64,000 nucleotides of DNA. Source: Hymenobacter psychrophilus (GTDB lineage Bacteria; Bacteroidota; Bacteroidia; Cytophagales; Hymenobacteraceae). Numbering within the stretch: position 1 is the stretch's first letter; every line of letters starts with the position of its first letter. The DNA is taken from assembly GCF_900107135.1 (NCBI RefSeq), contig NZ_FNOV01000001.1:62001-126000 (forward strand). Reading direction: 5' to 3'. The translations under genes and the position numbers were made by a program. Below are positions 50,814 through 61,000 of the stretch, piece after piece. The notes below the pieces were generated by a model, which saw only the letters and a list, made by a program, of their open reading frames with translations, had not been told where the DNA came from and did no database searches.

Positions 50814-51659
50814 TTAAATAGGCACTGTGAGCACGGGCGGGGCAGCATGCAGGGCCACGGCCTCGGAAATGCTGCCCTGCAGCAGGTGGCTGAGGGCCGA
50901 GCGGCCGTGGGTAAGCATCACAACCAGATCGGCATGGGCCTGCTCAGCGAAGCGCGGGATGCCAGTGCTGGCCCGGGGCGCATCGAATACATCGGGCTCG
51001 TAATGGCTGAACTGGTGGCGCGCGGCAAACGCGTGGATGGCCTCTAGGGCGCGCGCATGGTGGCCGGCCGTGGGTACCACGTCGAGCAGGTGCAATGTGG
51101 CGGCCGGATAGAGGCCCAGCAACCGCTGTAGGCTGGGTGCGACCTGGTCGGCCTCAGCCGAAAAGTCAGAGGCAAATACTAAATGGCGCACCTCGAAATT
51201 CTTGACCGGATGCTTGACAGTGAGTACCGGGCAGGAGGCACCGCGCATAATATGCTCGGTGTGTGTGCTGAGGAAGAAGCGCGTCCAGGAAGTGTTTTCG
51301 TGCGCCCCCAGCACCACCAGATCAATGCCCCGATCCTGGATGATTTCGAGGATGGCCGTTTCGGGCTCGGTGGTAAGCACTAGTTCATGCACCGGCACAT
51401 CGGGGGCCAGCTCGTGGGCCTGGGCCATCAGCCCGTGCATGCGGCGCTTGATAGCCTGCAGGGTTTTGAGCACGTACACGTCGTCGAGCCCGTGGCCGCC
51501 CACCAGTCCGCCGGTGGTGGAAACGTGGGAGTCGGTGGGCGGTACAAAGCAGTGCAGCAGCAGCAGTTGCCCGCCACTGCGCTGTGCCAGCTGCACCGCT
51601 GCCTCAAAAGCGTACCGTGATTCGGGGGAGAAATCGGTGGGAACCAGGATGTTTTTCAT
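50814..51659 (-). CDS. Tandem-domain universal stress protein
   Basis: 281 residues, two Usp domains in series. The first (1 to about 148) begins MKNILVPTDFSPESRYAFEAAVQLAQRSGGQLLLLH and ends with GASCPVLTVKHP. The second (about 150-281) has HLVFASDFSAEADQVAPSLQRLLGLYPAATLHLLDV and VMLTHGRSALSHLLQGSISEAVALHAAPPVLTVP. The usual G-x2-G-x9-G(S/T) ATP loop is only partly recognisable, so nucleotide binding is uncertain. The likely role is stress or adhesion-related regulation; no partner is visible. Confidence 0.9.
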   Translation of the reverse strand: MKNILVPTDFSPESRYAFEAAVQLAQRSGGQLLLLHCFVPPTDSHVSTTGGLVGGHGLDDVYVLKTLQAIKRRMHGLMAQAHELAPDVPVHELVLTTEPETAILEIIQDRGIDLVVLGAHENTSWTRFFLSTHTEHIMRGASCPVLTVKHPVKNFEVRHLVFASDFSAEADQVAPSLQRLLGLYPAATLHLLDVVPTAGHHARALEAIHAFAARHQFSHYEPDVFDAPRASTGIPRFAEQAHADLVVMLTHGRSALSHLLQGSISEAVALHAAPPVLTVPI

Positions 51660-51853
51660 GGCGTGGCGGCAGAAGGTGGACGGATGCTGCTACTAAGTGA
51701 CAGCAGGAGAGTAGCTTAATATATAGATAAAAGAATCTATTTGCAACTATTCGCGGTCTGGCCGCCCAGTTGGTGTCAGCCAGTTGCCCACCCGAATCGG
51801 CCAATTGGCAGCGAGGCTCGTTACTTTGCAGCCCCTTGTCTGTTAGGGAGCCT

Positions 51854-52969
51854 ATGGCAGATTCATCTTTGATACTAATACTGGGGGCCGGGCTTTCGGG
51901 CCTGGTGGCGGCGCGGCGGCTGGTAGCGGCCGGCCGCACCGTGCGGGTGCTGGAGGCCCGCGACCGGGTGGGTGGCCGCACCCACGCCGTGCCCGCCCAT
52001 CCTGGCGGCGGCCACTCCAGCGGCGCCCTCGCTGACCTGGGGGCGACCTGGGGGTGGAGCCATCAGCCCCAGTTGCTGGCGCTGGCGCGCGAGCTGCACC
52101 TTGCGCCGTTCGAGCAGTATAGCACCGGGGCTACGGCCTACGAAACGGGTGGTACGGTGCACCGGCTGCCGCATCCCTCGGGCTCGGCGGGCTACCTGCG
52201 GTTTGCGGGTGGTGCGGCCGCGCTGGCTCAGGCCGTAGCGGCCGCCCTGCCGGCCGGTACTGTGCAGCTCGGTGCCCGCGCAACCGGGCTGCGGCAGCTG
52301 GCCGATGGGGTAGAGGTAACGACGAAAGAAAACGGGCAGCCGCGCACCTACCGGGCGGCGGCCGTAGTGGTGGCACTGCCGCCGCGCCTGGCCGGCTACA
52401 GTCTGCAGTTTGAGCCCGCGTTGTCCGCCGCCGTGCAGGCCGCCCAGCAGCAGACGCCTACCTGGATGAGCCACTCTATGAAAAGCCTGGTAACCTACGA
52501 AACGCCTTTCTGGCGCGAGCTGGGCTGGTCGGGCTTTGGGGTGAGCCAGCAGGGGCCTTTAACGGAAATCCACGACGCCACGCCGCCCGAAGGCCAGCCG
52601 GGCGTACTGTTCGGGTTTTTTGCCGCCCCCCATGCGCTACGCAACGCCCCAGTCGCCGCCCGCGAGGCAGCCGTAGTGGCCCAGCTGGTGCGGCTGTTCG
52701 GCCCCGCCGCCGCCCGGCCGCTGGCTTACCAGGAACTCGACTGGACCCGCGAACCGTTTACCAGCACTCCCGCCGACGAAGCCCCGCCGCTAGCCGTGCC
52801 GCTGCAGGGCCCGCCGGAGTTGCGGGTCCCGCTCTGGCAGGACCGCCTCATCTGGGCTGGGGCCGAAACCGCCACCGGCGAGTGGGGCCGCCTCGATGGC
52901 GCCGTAGAAGTCGGGGAACGGGCGGCCCGGCAGGTACTGGCGGGCGCCGCTGCCGCCCCCGGGTTGTAG
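51854..52969 (+). CDS. FAD-dependent amine oxidase family protein
   Basis: 371 residues from ATG 51854; the longer frame from 51770 lacks support. The N-terminal dinucleotide-binding fold ILILGAGLSGLVAARRLVAAGRTVRVLEARDRVGGRTHAV is the GxGxxG...GG-R-x motif of flavin monoamine oxidases. The C-terminal LIWAGAETATGEWGRLDGAVEVGERAARQVL completes FAD binding. It is somewhat shorter than typical monoamine oxidases (~450). The substrate is unknown. It lies 65 bases before selO and may be co-transcribed with selO and msrB, a redox-related grouping. Confidence 0.87.
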   Translation: MADSSLILILGAGLSGLVAARRLVAAGRTVRVLEARDRVGGRTHAVPAHPGGGHSSGALADLGATWGWSHQPQLLALARELHLAPFEQYSTGATAYETGGTVHRLPHPSGSAGYLRFAGGAAALAQAVAAALPAGTVQLGARATGLRQLADGVEVTTKENGQPRTYRAAAVVVALPPRLAGYSLQFEPALSAAVQAAQQQTPTWMSHSMKSLVTYETPFWRELGWSGFGVSQQGPLTEIHDATPPEGQPGVLFGFFAAPHALRNAPVAAREAAVVAQLVRLFGPAAARPLAYQELDWTREPFTSTPADEAPPLAVPLQGPPELRVPLWQDRLIWAGAETATGEWGRLDGAVEVGERAARQVLAGAAAAPGL

Positions 52970-53033
52970 CTCCGGGCTGCATAACACGCCAAAAAATACT
53001 TCGCTCTAAGCACTATCAACTAAGCACTAAATC

Positions 53034-54641
53034 ATGCCTCAGCTACTCGAAAGCGCCACATTTACCAATTCCTTCGTCGATGAACTGGCCGGTGACCCTT
53101 CGCACGAGAACGTGCCGCGGCAGGTGCCGGGCTACCACTACTCGCCCGTAGCGCCCACGCCGGTAGCCAAGCCGCGGCTGCTGGAGTGGTCGGCGGAAAT
53201 GGGGACGGAGTTGGGGCTGGCGCGGCCGCCGGAGCAGGGCGCGGCCACGGAGCTGCTGGCCGGCAACCGCGTGGCCGACTCGATGCGGCCCTACGCCGCC
53301 CGCTACGGCGGCCACCAGTTCGGCAACTGGGCCGGCCAGCTCGGCGACGGGCGGGCCATTTCGCTGGGCGAGCTGCCGGGCCAGCAGGGCCGCCGCTGGG
53401 AAGTCCAGCTGAAAGGGGCCGGGCCCACGCCCTACTCGCGCCGCGCCGACGGCCGGGCCGTGCTGCGCTCTTCGGTGCGCGAGTTTCTCTGTTCCGAAGC
53501 CATGCACCACCTGGGCGTGCCCACTACCCGGGCGCTGAGCCTGGTGAGCACCGGCGACCAAGTGCTGCGCGACATGTTTTACGACGGCAACGCCCGCCCC
53601 GAGCCGGGGGCCGTGGTGGCCCGGGTGGCCCCCTCATTTGTGCGCTTCGGCAACTTCCAGCTCCTGCTAGCCCACAACGAAACCGACAACCTGCGGGTGC
53701 TGGCCGACTACGTAATCCGCCACCACTTTCCCGAACTGGGCGAACCCTCCCCGGCGGTGTACGTGGCCTGGTTAACGGAAATCTGCCGGCGCACGGCCGA
53801 AACGGTGGCGCAATGGCAGACGGTCGGCTTCGTACATGGCGTGCTCAACACCGATAATATGAGCATCCTGGGCCTGACCATCGATTACGGCCCTTACGGC
53901 TGGCTGGAACCCTACGAGCCCGGCTGGACGCCCAACACCACCGACTTCACCAACTACCGTTACGCCTTCGGTCAGCAGCCGCAGGTGGTACTCTGGAACC
54001 TGACGCAGCTGGCCCAGGCCCTCACGCCCCTCGTGCCCGACCCCGAGCTATTGCGCCCCGCCCTCAACCAGTACGTGGCCACGTTCAACCGCAGCCACCA
54101 CGTGCGCCTGCTGGCCAAGCTCGGCCTCACGGCTTCTGGCAATGAAGCAGCAGACAAGCAGTTGGTAGGTAGCCTGCTGCCGGCCATGGAAGGTGCCCGG
54201 GTGGATATGACGCTGTTCTACCGCCATCTTTCCCACCTGGTGCCCCGCCTGCTGGCCGCCGAATCAGTAAATGAACCGGTGGAGAAACTGGCCACTGCGT
54301 TGCTGCAGGCCGTTTCGTACGCCGCACCCGATGCCACTGACTCCGCGGCGCTACGGGCGTGGCTGGGGCAGTACGCGGCCCGGCTGCGGCAGGAGCCGTC
54401 CACGCCCGAGGCCATCCGGGACGGTATGCTGACCGTGAACCCCAAGTACGTGCTGCGCAACTACCTGGCTCAGCAGGCTATTGAGGCCGCTGAGGCTGGC
54501 AACCTGGCTCCGCTGCATACCCTGCACGAGGTGCTGAAAAGGCCCTTCGATGAGCAGCCTGAGCACGAGGCCCTGGCTGCCCGCCGCCCCGAGTGGGCCG
54601 CTACCAAGCCCGGCAGCGCCACGCTCTCGTGCAGCTCGTAG
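53034..54641 (+). CDS. selO: SelO/YdiU family protein adenylyltransferase (pseudokinase fold)
   Basis: 535 residues. Conserved stretches: RPYAARYGGHQFGNWAGQLGDGRAISLGE, WEVQLKGAGPTPYSRRADGRAVLRSSVREFLCSEAMHHLGVPTTRAL, and GFVHGVLNTDNMSILGLTIDYGPYGWLE with the catalytic-loop Asn and the metal-binding Asp. SelO transfers AMP from ATP to Ser/Thr/Tyr of redox proteins. The antepenultimate residue is Cys533 (SCSS end), the position held by selenocysteine in vertebrate SelO and by Cys in bacteria. Its leader matches the iscU leader at 24 of 26 bases. The msrB frame begins at or within its end. Confidence 0.95.
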   Translation: MPQLLESATFTNSFVDELAGDPSHENVPRQVPGYHYSPVAPTPVAKPRLLEWSAEMGTELGLARPPEQGAATELLAGNRVADSMRPYAARYGGHQFGNWAGQLGDGRAISLGELPGQQGRRWEVQLKGAGPTPYSRRADGRAVLRSSVREFLCSEAMHHLGVPTTRALSLVSTGDQVLRDMFYDGNARPEPGAVVARVAPSFVRFGNFQLLLAHNETDNLRVLADYVIRHHFPELGEPSPAVYVAWLTEICRRTAETVAQWQTVGFVHGVLNTDNMSILGLTIDYGPYGWLEPYEPGWTPNTTDFTNYRYAFGQQPQVVLWNLTQLAQALTPLVPDPELLRPALNQYVATFNRSHHVRLLAKLGLTASGNEAADKQLVGSLLPAMEGARVDMTLFYRHLSHLVPRLLAAESVNEPVEKLATALLQAVSYAAPDATDSAALRAWLGQYAARLRQEPSTPEAIRDGMLTVNPKYVLRNYLAQQAIEAAEAGNLAPLHTLHEVLKRPFDEQPEHEALAARRPEWAATKPGSATLSCSS

Positions 54642-54679
54642 CACCACTGCAGTCCGCACCGTGTTTGCGCTGGCGCGAC

Positions 54680-55108
54680 GTGCTGACGTATGCCCGCTAT
54701 GGCAATCCTGAACCCGTGCGCCGCCTGGAGCTGCCGGAGGCTGCATGGGCTGACCGGCTAACGGCGCTGCAGTTTCGGGTGTTGCGCCTGGCCGAAACCG
54801 AGGCGGCTTACCGCAATGAATTCTGCCGCAGCTACGCGCCGGGCTGCTACTGCTGCGCCGGCTGCGGGCAGCTGCTGTTCGATTCGGCCACCAAGTACCA
54901 CGCCATTTCCGGCTGGCCCAGCTTCACCCAGCCCGCCAGCCGGGCCACCCTCAGCTTCCACTCCGACGACAGCCACCACATGCAGCGCATAGAAGTGCGC
55001 TGCAACGTCTGCGCCGGGCACCTGGGCCACGTATCGGCCGACGGGCCCGCGCCGGCCGGGCTGCGGTTTTGCATCAACTCGGCCAGCTTACTATTGAAAG
55101 CGGGGTGA
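54680..55108 (+). CDS. msrB: Peptide-methionine (R)-S-oxide reductase MsrB
   Basis: About 142 residues if GTG 54680 is used. The frame is open from ATG 54593, which would overlap the selO end by 49 bases and add an atypical N-terminus. MsrB features: zinc cysteines in CCAGCG and CNVCAGHLGH, the substrate region AISGWPSFTQP, and the catalytic Cys in RFCINSASL (about C131). It reduces methionine-R-sulfoxide in oxidised proteins. The usual second resolving Cys pattern is not obvious to me. The close coupling to selO fits a shared redox-defence role. Confidence 0.88.
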   Translation: MLTYARYGNPEPVRRLELPEAAWADRLTALQFRVLRLAETEAAYRNEFCRSYAPGCYCCAGCGQLLFDSATKYHAISGWPSFTQPASRATLSFHSDDSHHMQRIEVRCNVCAGHLGHVSADGPAPAGLRFCINSASLLLKAG

Positions 55109-55110
55109 CA

Positions 55111-55180
55111 ACGCGTATTCGCGTCTGGTCATCCGCTCCGTCAGCCCGGTTTCATCTAACGACCAGATGCAAATACGCGT
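55111..55180. repeat. Imperfect 20-bp inverted repeat between msrB and uvrA-like gene
   Basis: ACGCGTATTCGCGTCTGGTC (55111-55130) pairs with 55161-55180 with two mismatches and a 30-base spacer. It could act as the msrB terminator or be another intergenic palindrome. Confidence 0.55.
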
Positions 55181-55261
55181 CGCTACAACCTGTGAAGCTC
55201 GTTCTATTCGGCGGAAAAGGCCAATTCCGCGTATTGCTGGATTCTACTTTACGCAGTATGT

Positions 55262-57820
55262 ATGTCGGAATGGAAAGCTGAACAGTCAACTACTGGCTTC
55301 GTGCAAGTGCGCGGTGCCCGGGAACACAACCTGAAAAACGTGGACGTTGATGTACCCCGCGATGCGCTGGTGGTGTTTACCGGCGTGTCGGGCTCAGGCA
55401 AAAGTAGCCTGGCGTTTGGTACCTTATACGCTGAGGCCCAGCGGCGCTACCTCGAGTCGGTGTCGCCGTATGCGCGGCGGCTGTTTCATCAGATGGCCGT
55501 GCCCGAGGTGGATTCCATTGAGGGCCTGCCGCCGGCCGTGGCCCTGCAGCAGCAGCGCGGCACGCCCACTACGCGCTCGTCGGTGGGCTCGGTGACTACG
55601 CTTTCCAACCTGGTGCGCATGCTATATTCGCGGGCCGGCGACTATCCTAAGGGGCAAAGTATCATCTACGCCGAGGCGTTTTCGGCCAACACGCCCGAGG
55701 GTGCCTGCCCCACCTGCCACGGGCTGGGCCGCGTGTACGAAGTGACGGAGCAGAGCATGGTGCCCGACCCTACGCTGACGATTCGCGAGCGGGCCATTGC
55801 CGCCTGGCCCCAGGCCTGGGGCGGCCAGAACCAGCGCGACATCCTCGTGACGCTGGGCTACGACGTGGACACGCCCTGGCAGGACCTCCCGCAAAAGCAG
55901 CGCGACTGGATTCTGTTCACCGACGAGCAGCCGGTGGTGCCCGTGTACCCTGGCTACTCGCCCGAGCAAACCCAGCGGGCCGTGCAGCGGAAGCAGGAGC
56001 CCAACTATATGGGTACCTTCAGCAGCGCCCGGCGGCACGTGCTCTACACGTTTTCCAACACCCAGAGTGCCCAGATGAAAAAGCGGGTGCAGCAGTATAT
56101 GCTGAGCACCGCCTGCCCCACCTGCCACGGCAAGCGCCTGCGCCGCGAGTCGCTCAGCGTGACATTTGCGGGCCTCGATATTGCCGACTTCTCCGCCCTG
56201 CCACTCAAGCAAGTGGCGGCCCTACTGCAGCCCTACGAGGCCGGCACCGAAACCCGCCACGCCCAGCACGCCGCCCACGACCCGGCCCAGGTAGAAGCCG
56301 CCCGCCGCATTGCCGAAGACCTGCGGGCCCGGCTGGCAGTACTGCTCGATCTGGGCCTGGGCTATTTATCCCTGGAAAGAAGCACGCCCAGTCTTTCGCC
56401 GGGCGAATTACAGCGGCTGCGGCTGGCTACCCAGCTCTACTCCAATCTGTTCGGGGTAGTGTACGTGCTCGATGAGCCCTCGGCGGGCCTGCATCCGGCC
56501 GATACCGAGGCGCTGCTCACGGCCCTGGCCAGCCTGCGCAGCGCGGGCAACTCGCTGTTCGTAGTCGAACACAACCTCGACGTGGTGCGCCGGGCTGATT
56601 GGCTGGTGGATGTGGGCCCCCAGGCTGGTGAGCAGGGTGGCCAAATCCTGTACAGCGGCCCGCCCGAAGGGTTGAAGCAGGTGGAAGCCTCGCACACGCG
56701 CCGCTTCCTGTTCCCGCCGCAAGCAGGCCGCCCGGCCACCGCCGAACCCCGCGAGCCGGCCGGCTGGCTGGAGTTGGCCGGCATCACGCGCCACAACCTG
56801 CACGACCTCACCGTGCGCTTCCCACTGGGCGTCCTCACGACCGTAACGGGCGTTTCGGGCTCGGGCAAATCGAGTTTGGTAAGCCAGCTGCTGAAGCTGG
56901 AAGTGAGGAGCCCGCGCGAAAAGGCCCCAACGGAGGACGAGCCGGAAACGGCCGATGAGCTGCTGGCGGCCGAAGGCGACGACCGCGACCAAGGGAGCGG
57001 GGCGTTGGCGTTCAGCTTCTCGCCCGATGCGGCCCCGCTGACGCGGCTGGTACAGGTAGACCAGAAGCCCATCGGCCGCACGCCCCGCTCGAACATGGCC
57101 ACTTATACCGGCCTGTTCGACCATGTGCGGCGGCTGTTTGCGGCCACGCCCGAGGCCCGCAAGCGCCGCTACGATGCCGGCCAGTTCTCCTTCAACGTGA
57201 AGAAAGGCCGCTGCCCCAACTGCCAGGGCGAAGGCTTCGTGATGGTGGAGCTGCTGTTTCTGCCCAGCGTCTACGCGCCCTGCCCCGTCTGCCACGGCAC
57301 CCGCTACAACGATAAAACCCTCGAAATTGAGTACAACGGCCAGAATATTGCCCAGGTGCTGGGCACGACGGTGGACGCGGCCAGCGAATTTTTCGCCGAC
57401 GAGCCGCCCATCCATCGGGCCCTGACGGTGCTGCGTGAAGTGGGCCTGGGCTACCTGCGCTTGGGCCAGCCGGCCACCGAACTGAGCGGGGGCGAGGCCC
57501 AGCGCATCAAGCTGGCCACCGAGCTGCAGCGCCCCGCCCGCGGCCACACGCTCTACGTGCTCGATGAGCCCACCACTGGCCTGCACCCCGCCGATGTGGA
57601 GCGCCTGCTTGTGCAGCTGCAGGCGCTGGTAACGGCCGGCAACACCGTGGTGGTAGTGGAGCACGACATGCGCGTAGTAGCCGCCTCCGACTGGGTGATG
57701 GACATGGGCCCCGGTGCCGGCGACGAGGGCGGCCAGGTAGTAGCCGAAGGCCCGCCGGCTACGGTAGCCAAGGCGAAGGCCAGCAAAACGGCCCCTTACC
57801 TGCGGCGGTTTATGGGGTAG
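55262..57820 (+). CDS. Short UvrA-like ABC ATPase (UvrA2 type)
   Basis: 852 residues versus about 940 for canonical UvrA. Two ABC modules are present: Walker [13 protein letters not shown] (about 41-52) and [12 protein letters not shown] (about 533-544). Signature motifs are [16 protein letters not shown] and [16 protein letters not shown], with Walker [14 protein letters not shown] and [13 protein letters not shown]. Zinc modules are visible as CPTCHG...CPTCHG and CPNCQG...CPVCHG. It lacks part of the UvrB-interaction region, like UvrA2 proteins linked to tolerance of DNA-intercalating drugs. A housekeeping uvrA is presumably elsewhere. It is monocistronic. Confidence 0.9.
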   Translation: MSEWKAEQSTTGFVQVRGAREHNLKNVDVDVPRDALVVFTGVSGSGKSSLAFGTLYAEAQRRYLESVSPYARRLFHQMAVPEVDSIEGLPPAVALQQQRGTPTTRSSVGSVTTLSNLVRMLYSRAGDYPKGQSIIYAEAFSANTPEGACPTCHGLGRVYEVTEQSMVPDPTLTIRERAIAAWPQAWGGQNQRDILVTLGYDVDTPWQDLPQKQRDWILFTDEQPVVPVYPGYSPEQTQRAVQRKQEPNYMGTFSSARRHVLYTFSNTQSAQMKKRVQQYMLSTACPTCHGKRLRRESLSVTFAGLDIADFSALPLKQVAALLQPYEAGTETRHAQHAAHDPAQVEAARRIAEDLRARLAVLLDLGLGYLSLERSTPSLSPGELQRLRLATQLYSNLFGVVYVLDEPSAGLHPADTEALLTALASLRSAGNSLFVVEHNLDVVRRADWLVDVGPQAGEQGGQILYSGPPEGLKQVEASHTRRFLFPPQAGRPATAEPREPAGWLELAGITRHNLHDLTVRFPLGVLTTVTGVSGSGKSSLVSQLLKLEVRSPREKAPTEDEPETADELLAAEGDDRDQGSGALAFSFSPDAAPLTRLVQVDQKPIGRTPRSNMATYTGLFDHVRRLFAATPEARKRRYDAGQFSFNVKKGRCPNCQGEGFVMVELLFLPSVYAPCPVCHGTRYNDKTLEIEYNGQNIAQVLGTTVDAASEFFADEPPIHRALTVLREVGLGYLRLGQPATELSGGEAQRIKLATELQRPARGHTLYVLDEPTTGLHPADVERLLVQLQALVTAGNTVVVVEHDMRVVAASDWVMDMGPGAGDEGGQVVAEGPPATVAKAKASKTAPYLRRFMG

Positions 57821-57969
57821 TAAATTGCCGCTTCTGCTCCGGGTAATATTGACCGGAACTATTAGAACGTCAGCCGGACAAGCGTGACTCTCGGGCTGGC
57901 TGGCTGGCTTCCGGGAATGTTTCAGCGGCTCTGATGCACGAGCTTTTTAAGGAAGCTATGTGAAGTAGC

Positions 57970-58037
57970 AGGAGCCAAACGAGCGAGTATCCCGGAGCAT
58001 ATTTTCGGGGTACTCGCTCGTTTGGCTCCTGATCTTT
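57970..58037. terminator. 27-bp hairpin with T tract after the uvrA-like gene
   Basis: Bases 57970-57996 pair with 58004-58030 (two G-U type positions), followed by GATC and T6 on the plus strand. It also faces the convergent FG-GAP gene end at 58079. Confidence 0.75.
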
Positions 58038-58078
58038 TTTCAGGCCGTAAAATCACTTCGGCAGCGCATCTGCCAAAA

Positions 58079-61000
58079 TCAGTTCCTGATAAGCAAGCGG
58101 CTTTCGGAACCTTGCGGGGTAATTGACCGCAACAGGTAGGCCCCGGCCGGGAGCGTGCGGATATCCAGCAATATCTGGTTATCGGCGGACAGTACGGTGC
58201 GGGAAAGCAGGAGCTGGCCGGTCATATTATACAGATGAAGCATGGTGGGCTGTCCGCGCTTGTTCGGCAGTAATACGGTCAGGCGGCCATCGGGCGTGGG
58301 GTTAGGATACACCTGCAGGGCAGTAGGTGCCGATGAAGAACGGGTTGTGGTGATAACCAGCGGCAGTGAAGGCTGCGAAGCGCAACCCTGGTCCGAGGTT
58401 GTGATGACCGTGTAGCTACCCTGGGCCGCATTGGGGTCGGTGGCCAGGGTATTGGCCGTAGCACCGGGCAGCGCCGTTCCGTTCAGGTACCATTGGTTGC
58501 CAACTGGGGCGCTGCTGGTTAAAACCGGACCCGGTGCGTAGCTCACCGATACCGTTGGGCGGACCGGAACGGGGTTTATGCGCACGACTACCGCCTCCGA
58601 AACCGTGCTGCAGCCGGTGGAGTTGGTAACCCGAACCGTGTAGGAACCGCTGGCGGTAGCCGCGTAAATGGTGGCCGTAGCGCTGGCAATCGGCTGCCCG
58701 TCGCGCAGAAACTGGTAGGTGTAGCCCGGCGCATCGGTGGTGGTGGTAAGCCGAACCGAAGTGCCGGCGCAAACCGTAGCCGGACCCGCCGCCGCTAATG
58801 CCACCACGGGCAGCGGCAGCACCATAACGGTTACCGGCTCGGAATACACGATTTCGTTGGCCGGGTTGCGCAGCACGGCGCGGAAGGTAGTGGTGGCGGA
58901 GAGGTTGGCAAACGCAAAGGCCAGGTCGGTGCCGGCCAGGTTAGTGTAGCCGGAACCCGTGTTGGCCTGGTAGCCGAGCACCGTGCCCACGGCGTAGCGT
59001 AGCGTAAGCGTGCCTTGGTTGGAGCCCGCGCAAACCGTCGTTGCCGAGCTGCTTAGCACGCCGCCGCCATCGGTGTTGAGGCGGACACTGACCGCGCTGT
59101 TGCCCTGGCCCACGGTCAGCACATCCACGTCGCCGTCGCCATCCACGTCGCCCAGCGCCAGGCCCTGGGGCGAGATGCCGACTTCGTAGTTGCCTTCACC
59201 CGAAAAAACGCCGGTATTGGAGCCCGAATTATCGCCCCCGTTCAGCCGCACGCTCACCGAGGTGCTGATGCTGCCGTAGGTGATGGCCAGGTCCAGGTCG
59301 CCATCGGCATCGAGGTCGGCCAGGGCAATGCGGCGGGGCGTGCCGGCCACTGCCACGCCGGTAGCCGGCCCAAATAGGGGCGTGCCGCTGCCCGCAGTTG
59401 CGCCGGTGTTGCGGTACACCAGCACCTTGCTCACGCCGTCTTGCTCGTTGCCCACCAGCAAGTCCAGGTCGCCGTCGCCGTCGATGTCGGCCAGCAGCAG
59501 GTTGGCGGGGGTGTTGCCGGTCAGCAGCTCCTGCGCGGGTTGGGGGTTGAAGCGCCCCCCGTAGCCGCCCCTTTCGTTGCCTTCGTTGAGGCAGATGCGC
59601 ACGGTGCCGTCACCGCCGCTGGCGAATACAAGGTCCAGGTCGCCGTCGCCGTCCACGTCGCCCAGGGCCACGCCGCTGGGGTCGCGCCCGGCCGGAATCC
59701 GGTAGCTGACGCCAAAAAGACCCGTCCCCCCGTTGCCAGTTACGTGGATGTAGCCCAGGCTCCGGTCGGCCGTTACCATATCCAGGTCGCCGTCGCCGTC
59801 GATGTCGCCCAGCGCCAGGTTGTAGGGGCTGGAGAGGTCGCGGATATCGTTGCCGCCCGAGAACCGGCCGGTATTGGAGCCCGAGGCGTCGCCCCCGTTC
59901 AGGCGCACGCTCACCTGGCCGCCGGTGTAGCCCTCGCAGGCCAGCACCATATCCAGGTCGCCGTCGCCATCCACGTCGGCCATATGCACCTGACGCGGCC
60001 CTTTGGTCGTTTCAATATCTTGCCCACCCGAAAAATGGCCGGTGTTGGAGCCCGAGGCGTCGCCCCCGTTCAGGCGTACGCTCACCGTGGCGGCATATTG
60101 GTTGGTCGTAACCATATCCAGGTCGCCGTCGCCATCCACATCAGCCAAAGCCACGCTGCTGGGGTAGTAGCCCACGGCTACCTCGGAGCCGGGGCGCAGG
60201 TAGCTGCGGCCCGCGCCCGAAGTGGCCGCGTGGAACTGATACACGTAGGGCCGCCGAAACAACGTATCGGTTACGCTACGGGGACCGCGCAACACGGTAG
60301 CAAACAGCTTCTCGCCGGGCATGAACGCGTATTTTGGCTGCAAGCGGAGCGTGCTGCCACTCACGCTGGCTGTGCCCGTCAGCCAGCCCCCGCGCTGGGC
60401 ACTGCTCACCCGCAGGGCCTGGCGGGTGGCGGCAACATCCTGCATGGGCGACGAAAACGTAACGGCCACGCCACCGGTCCGGGGCGCGTTGGGCTGGTTG
60501 CGGGCCGGATTCAAGCCGGCCACGACCAATGTAGGCAGCGTGGGCGGGGCCAAAACGAAAAACGAAGTGGTACTTACGGCTTCGCCGTTGGGCGTGCGCA
60601 CTGTGATGGGGCCGGTGGTGGCCCCGGACGGCACAGTAGCCGTAAGCCGCGTGGCCGCCGCAACCGTTACTTGAGCCGCTACCACGCCATTGAACAGCAC
60701 GGTGGTGGCGCTGGTAAACGTGGTACCCAACACGGTTACCTCGGTGCCTACCAGCCCGCTGGTGGGGCTGAAGGCGGTAATGGTGGGCGCCGGTAACGCA
60801 TCGGTGGGCTGGTTGAACCGGACGCTGACCATACTGCCGGAGCTGGTGCTGACGATGTCCAGGTCACCGTCGCCATCCACGTCGCCCAGGGCTGCACCCG
60901 TTACAAATTCGCCGATGGCCACATTGGGGGTGGTTGGCGGGGCCTCGAAGGTACCGTTGCCCATATTAACGCGCACGTTAACCGAGTTGAGCGAGCCGGC

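Noticed and set aside
59441..60796. 451-codon plus-strand frame opposite the FG-GAP gene, with repeated VQVAVAV units
   Set aside because: The repeats are the reverse complement of DGDGDLD codons, so this is an antisense shadow.
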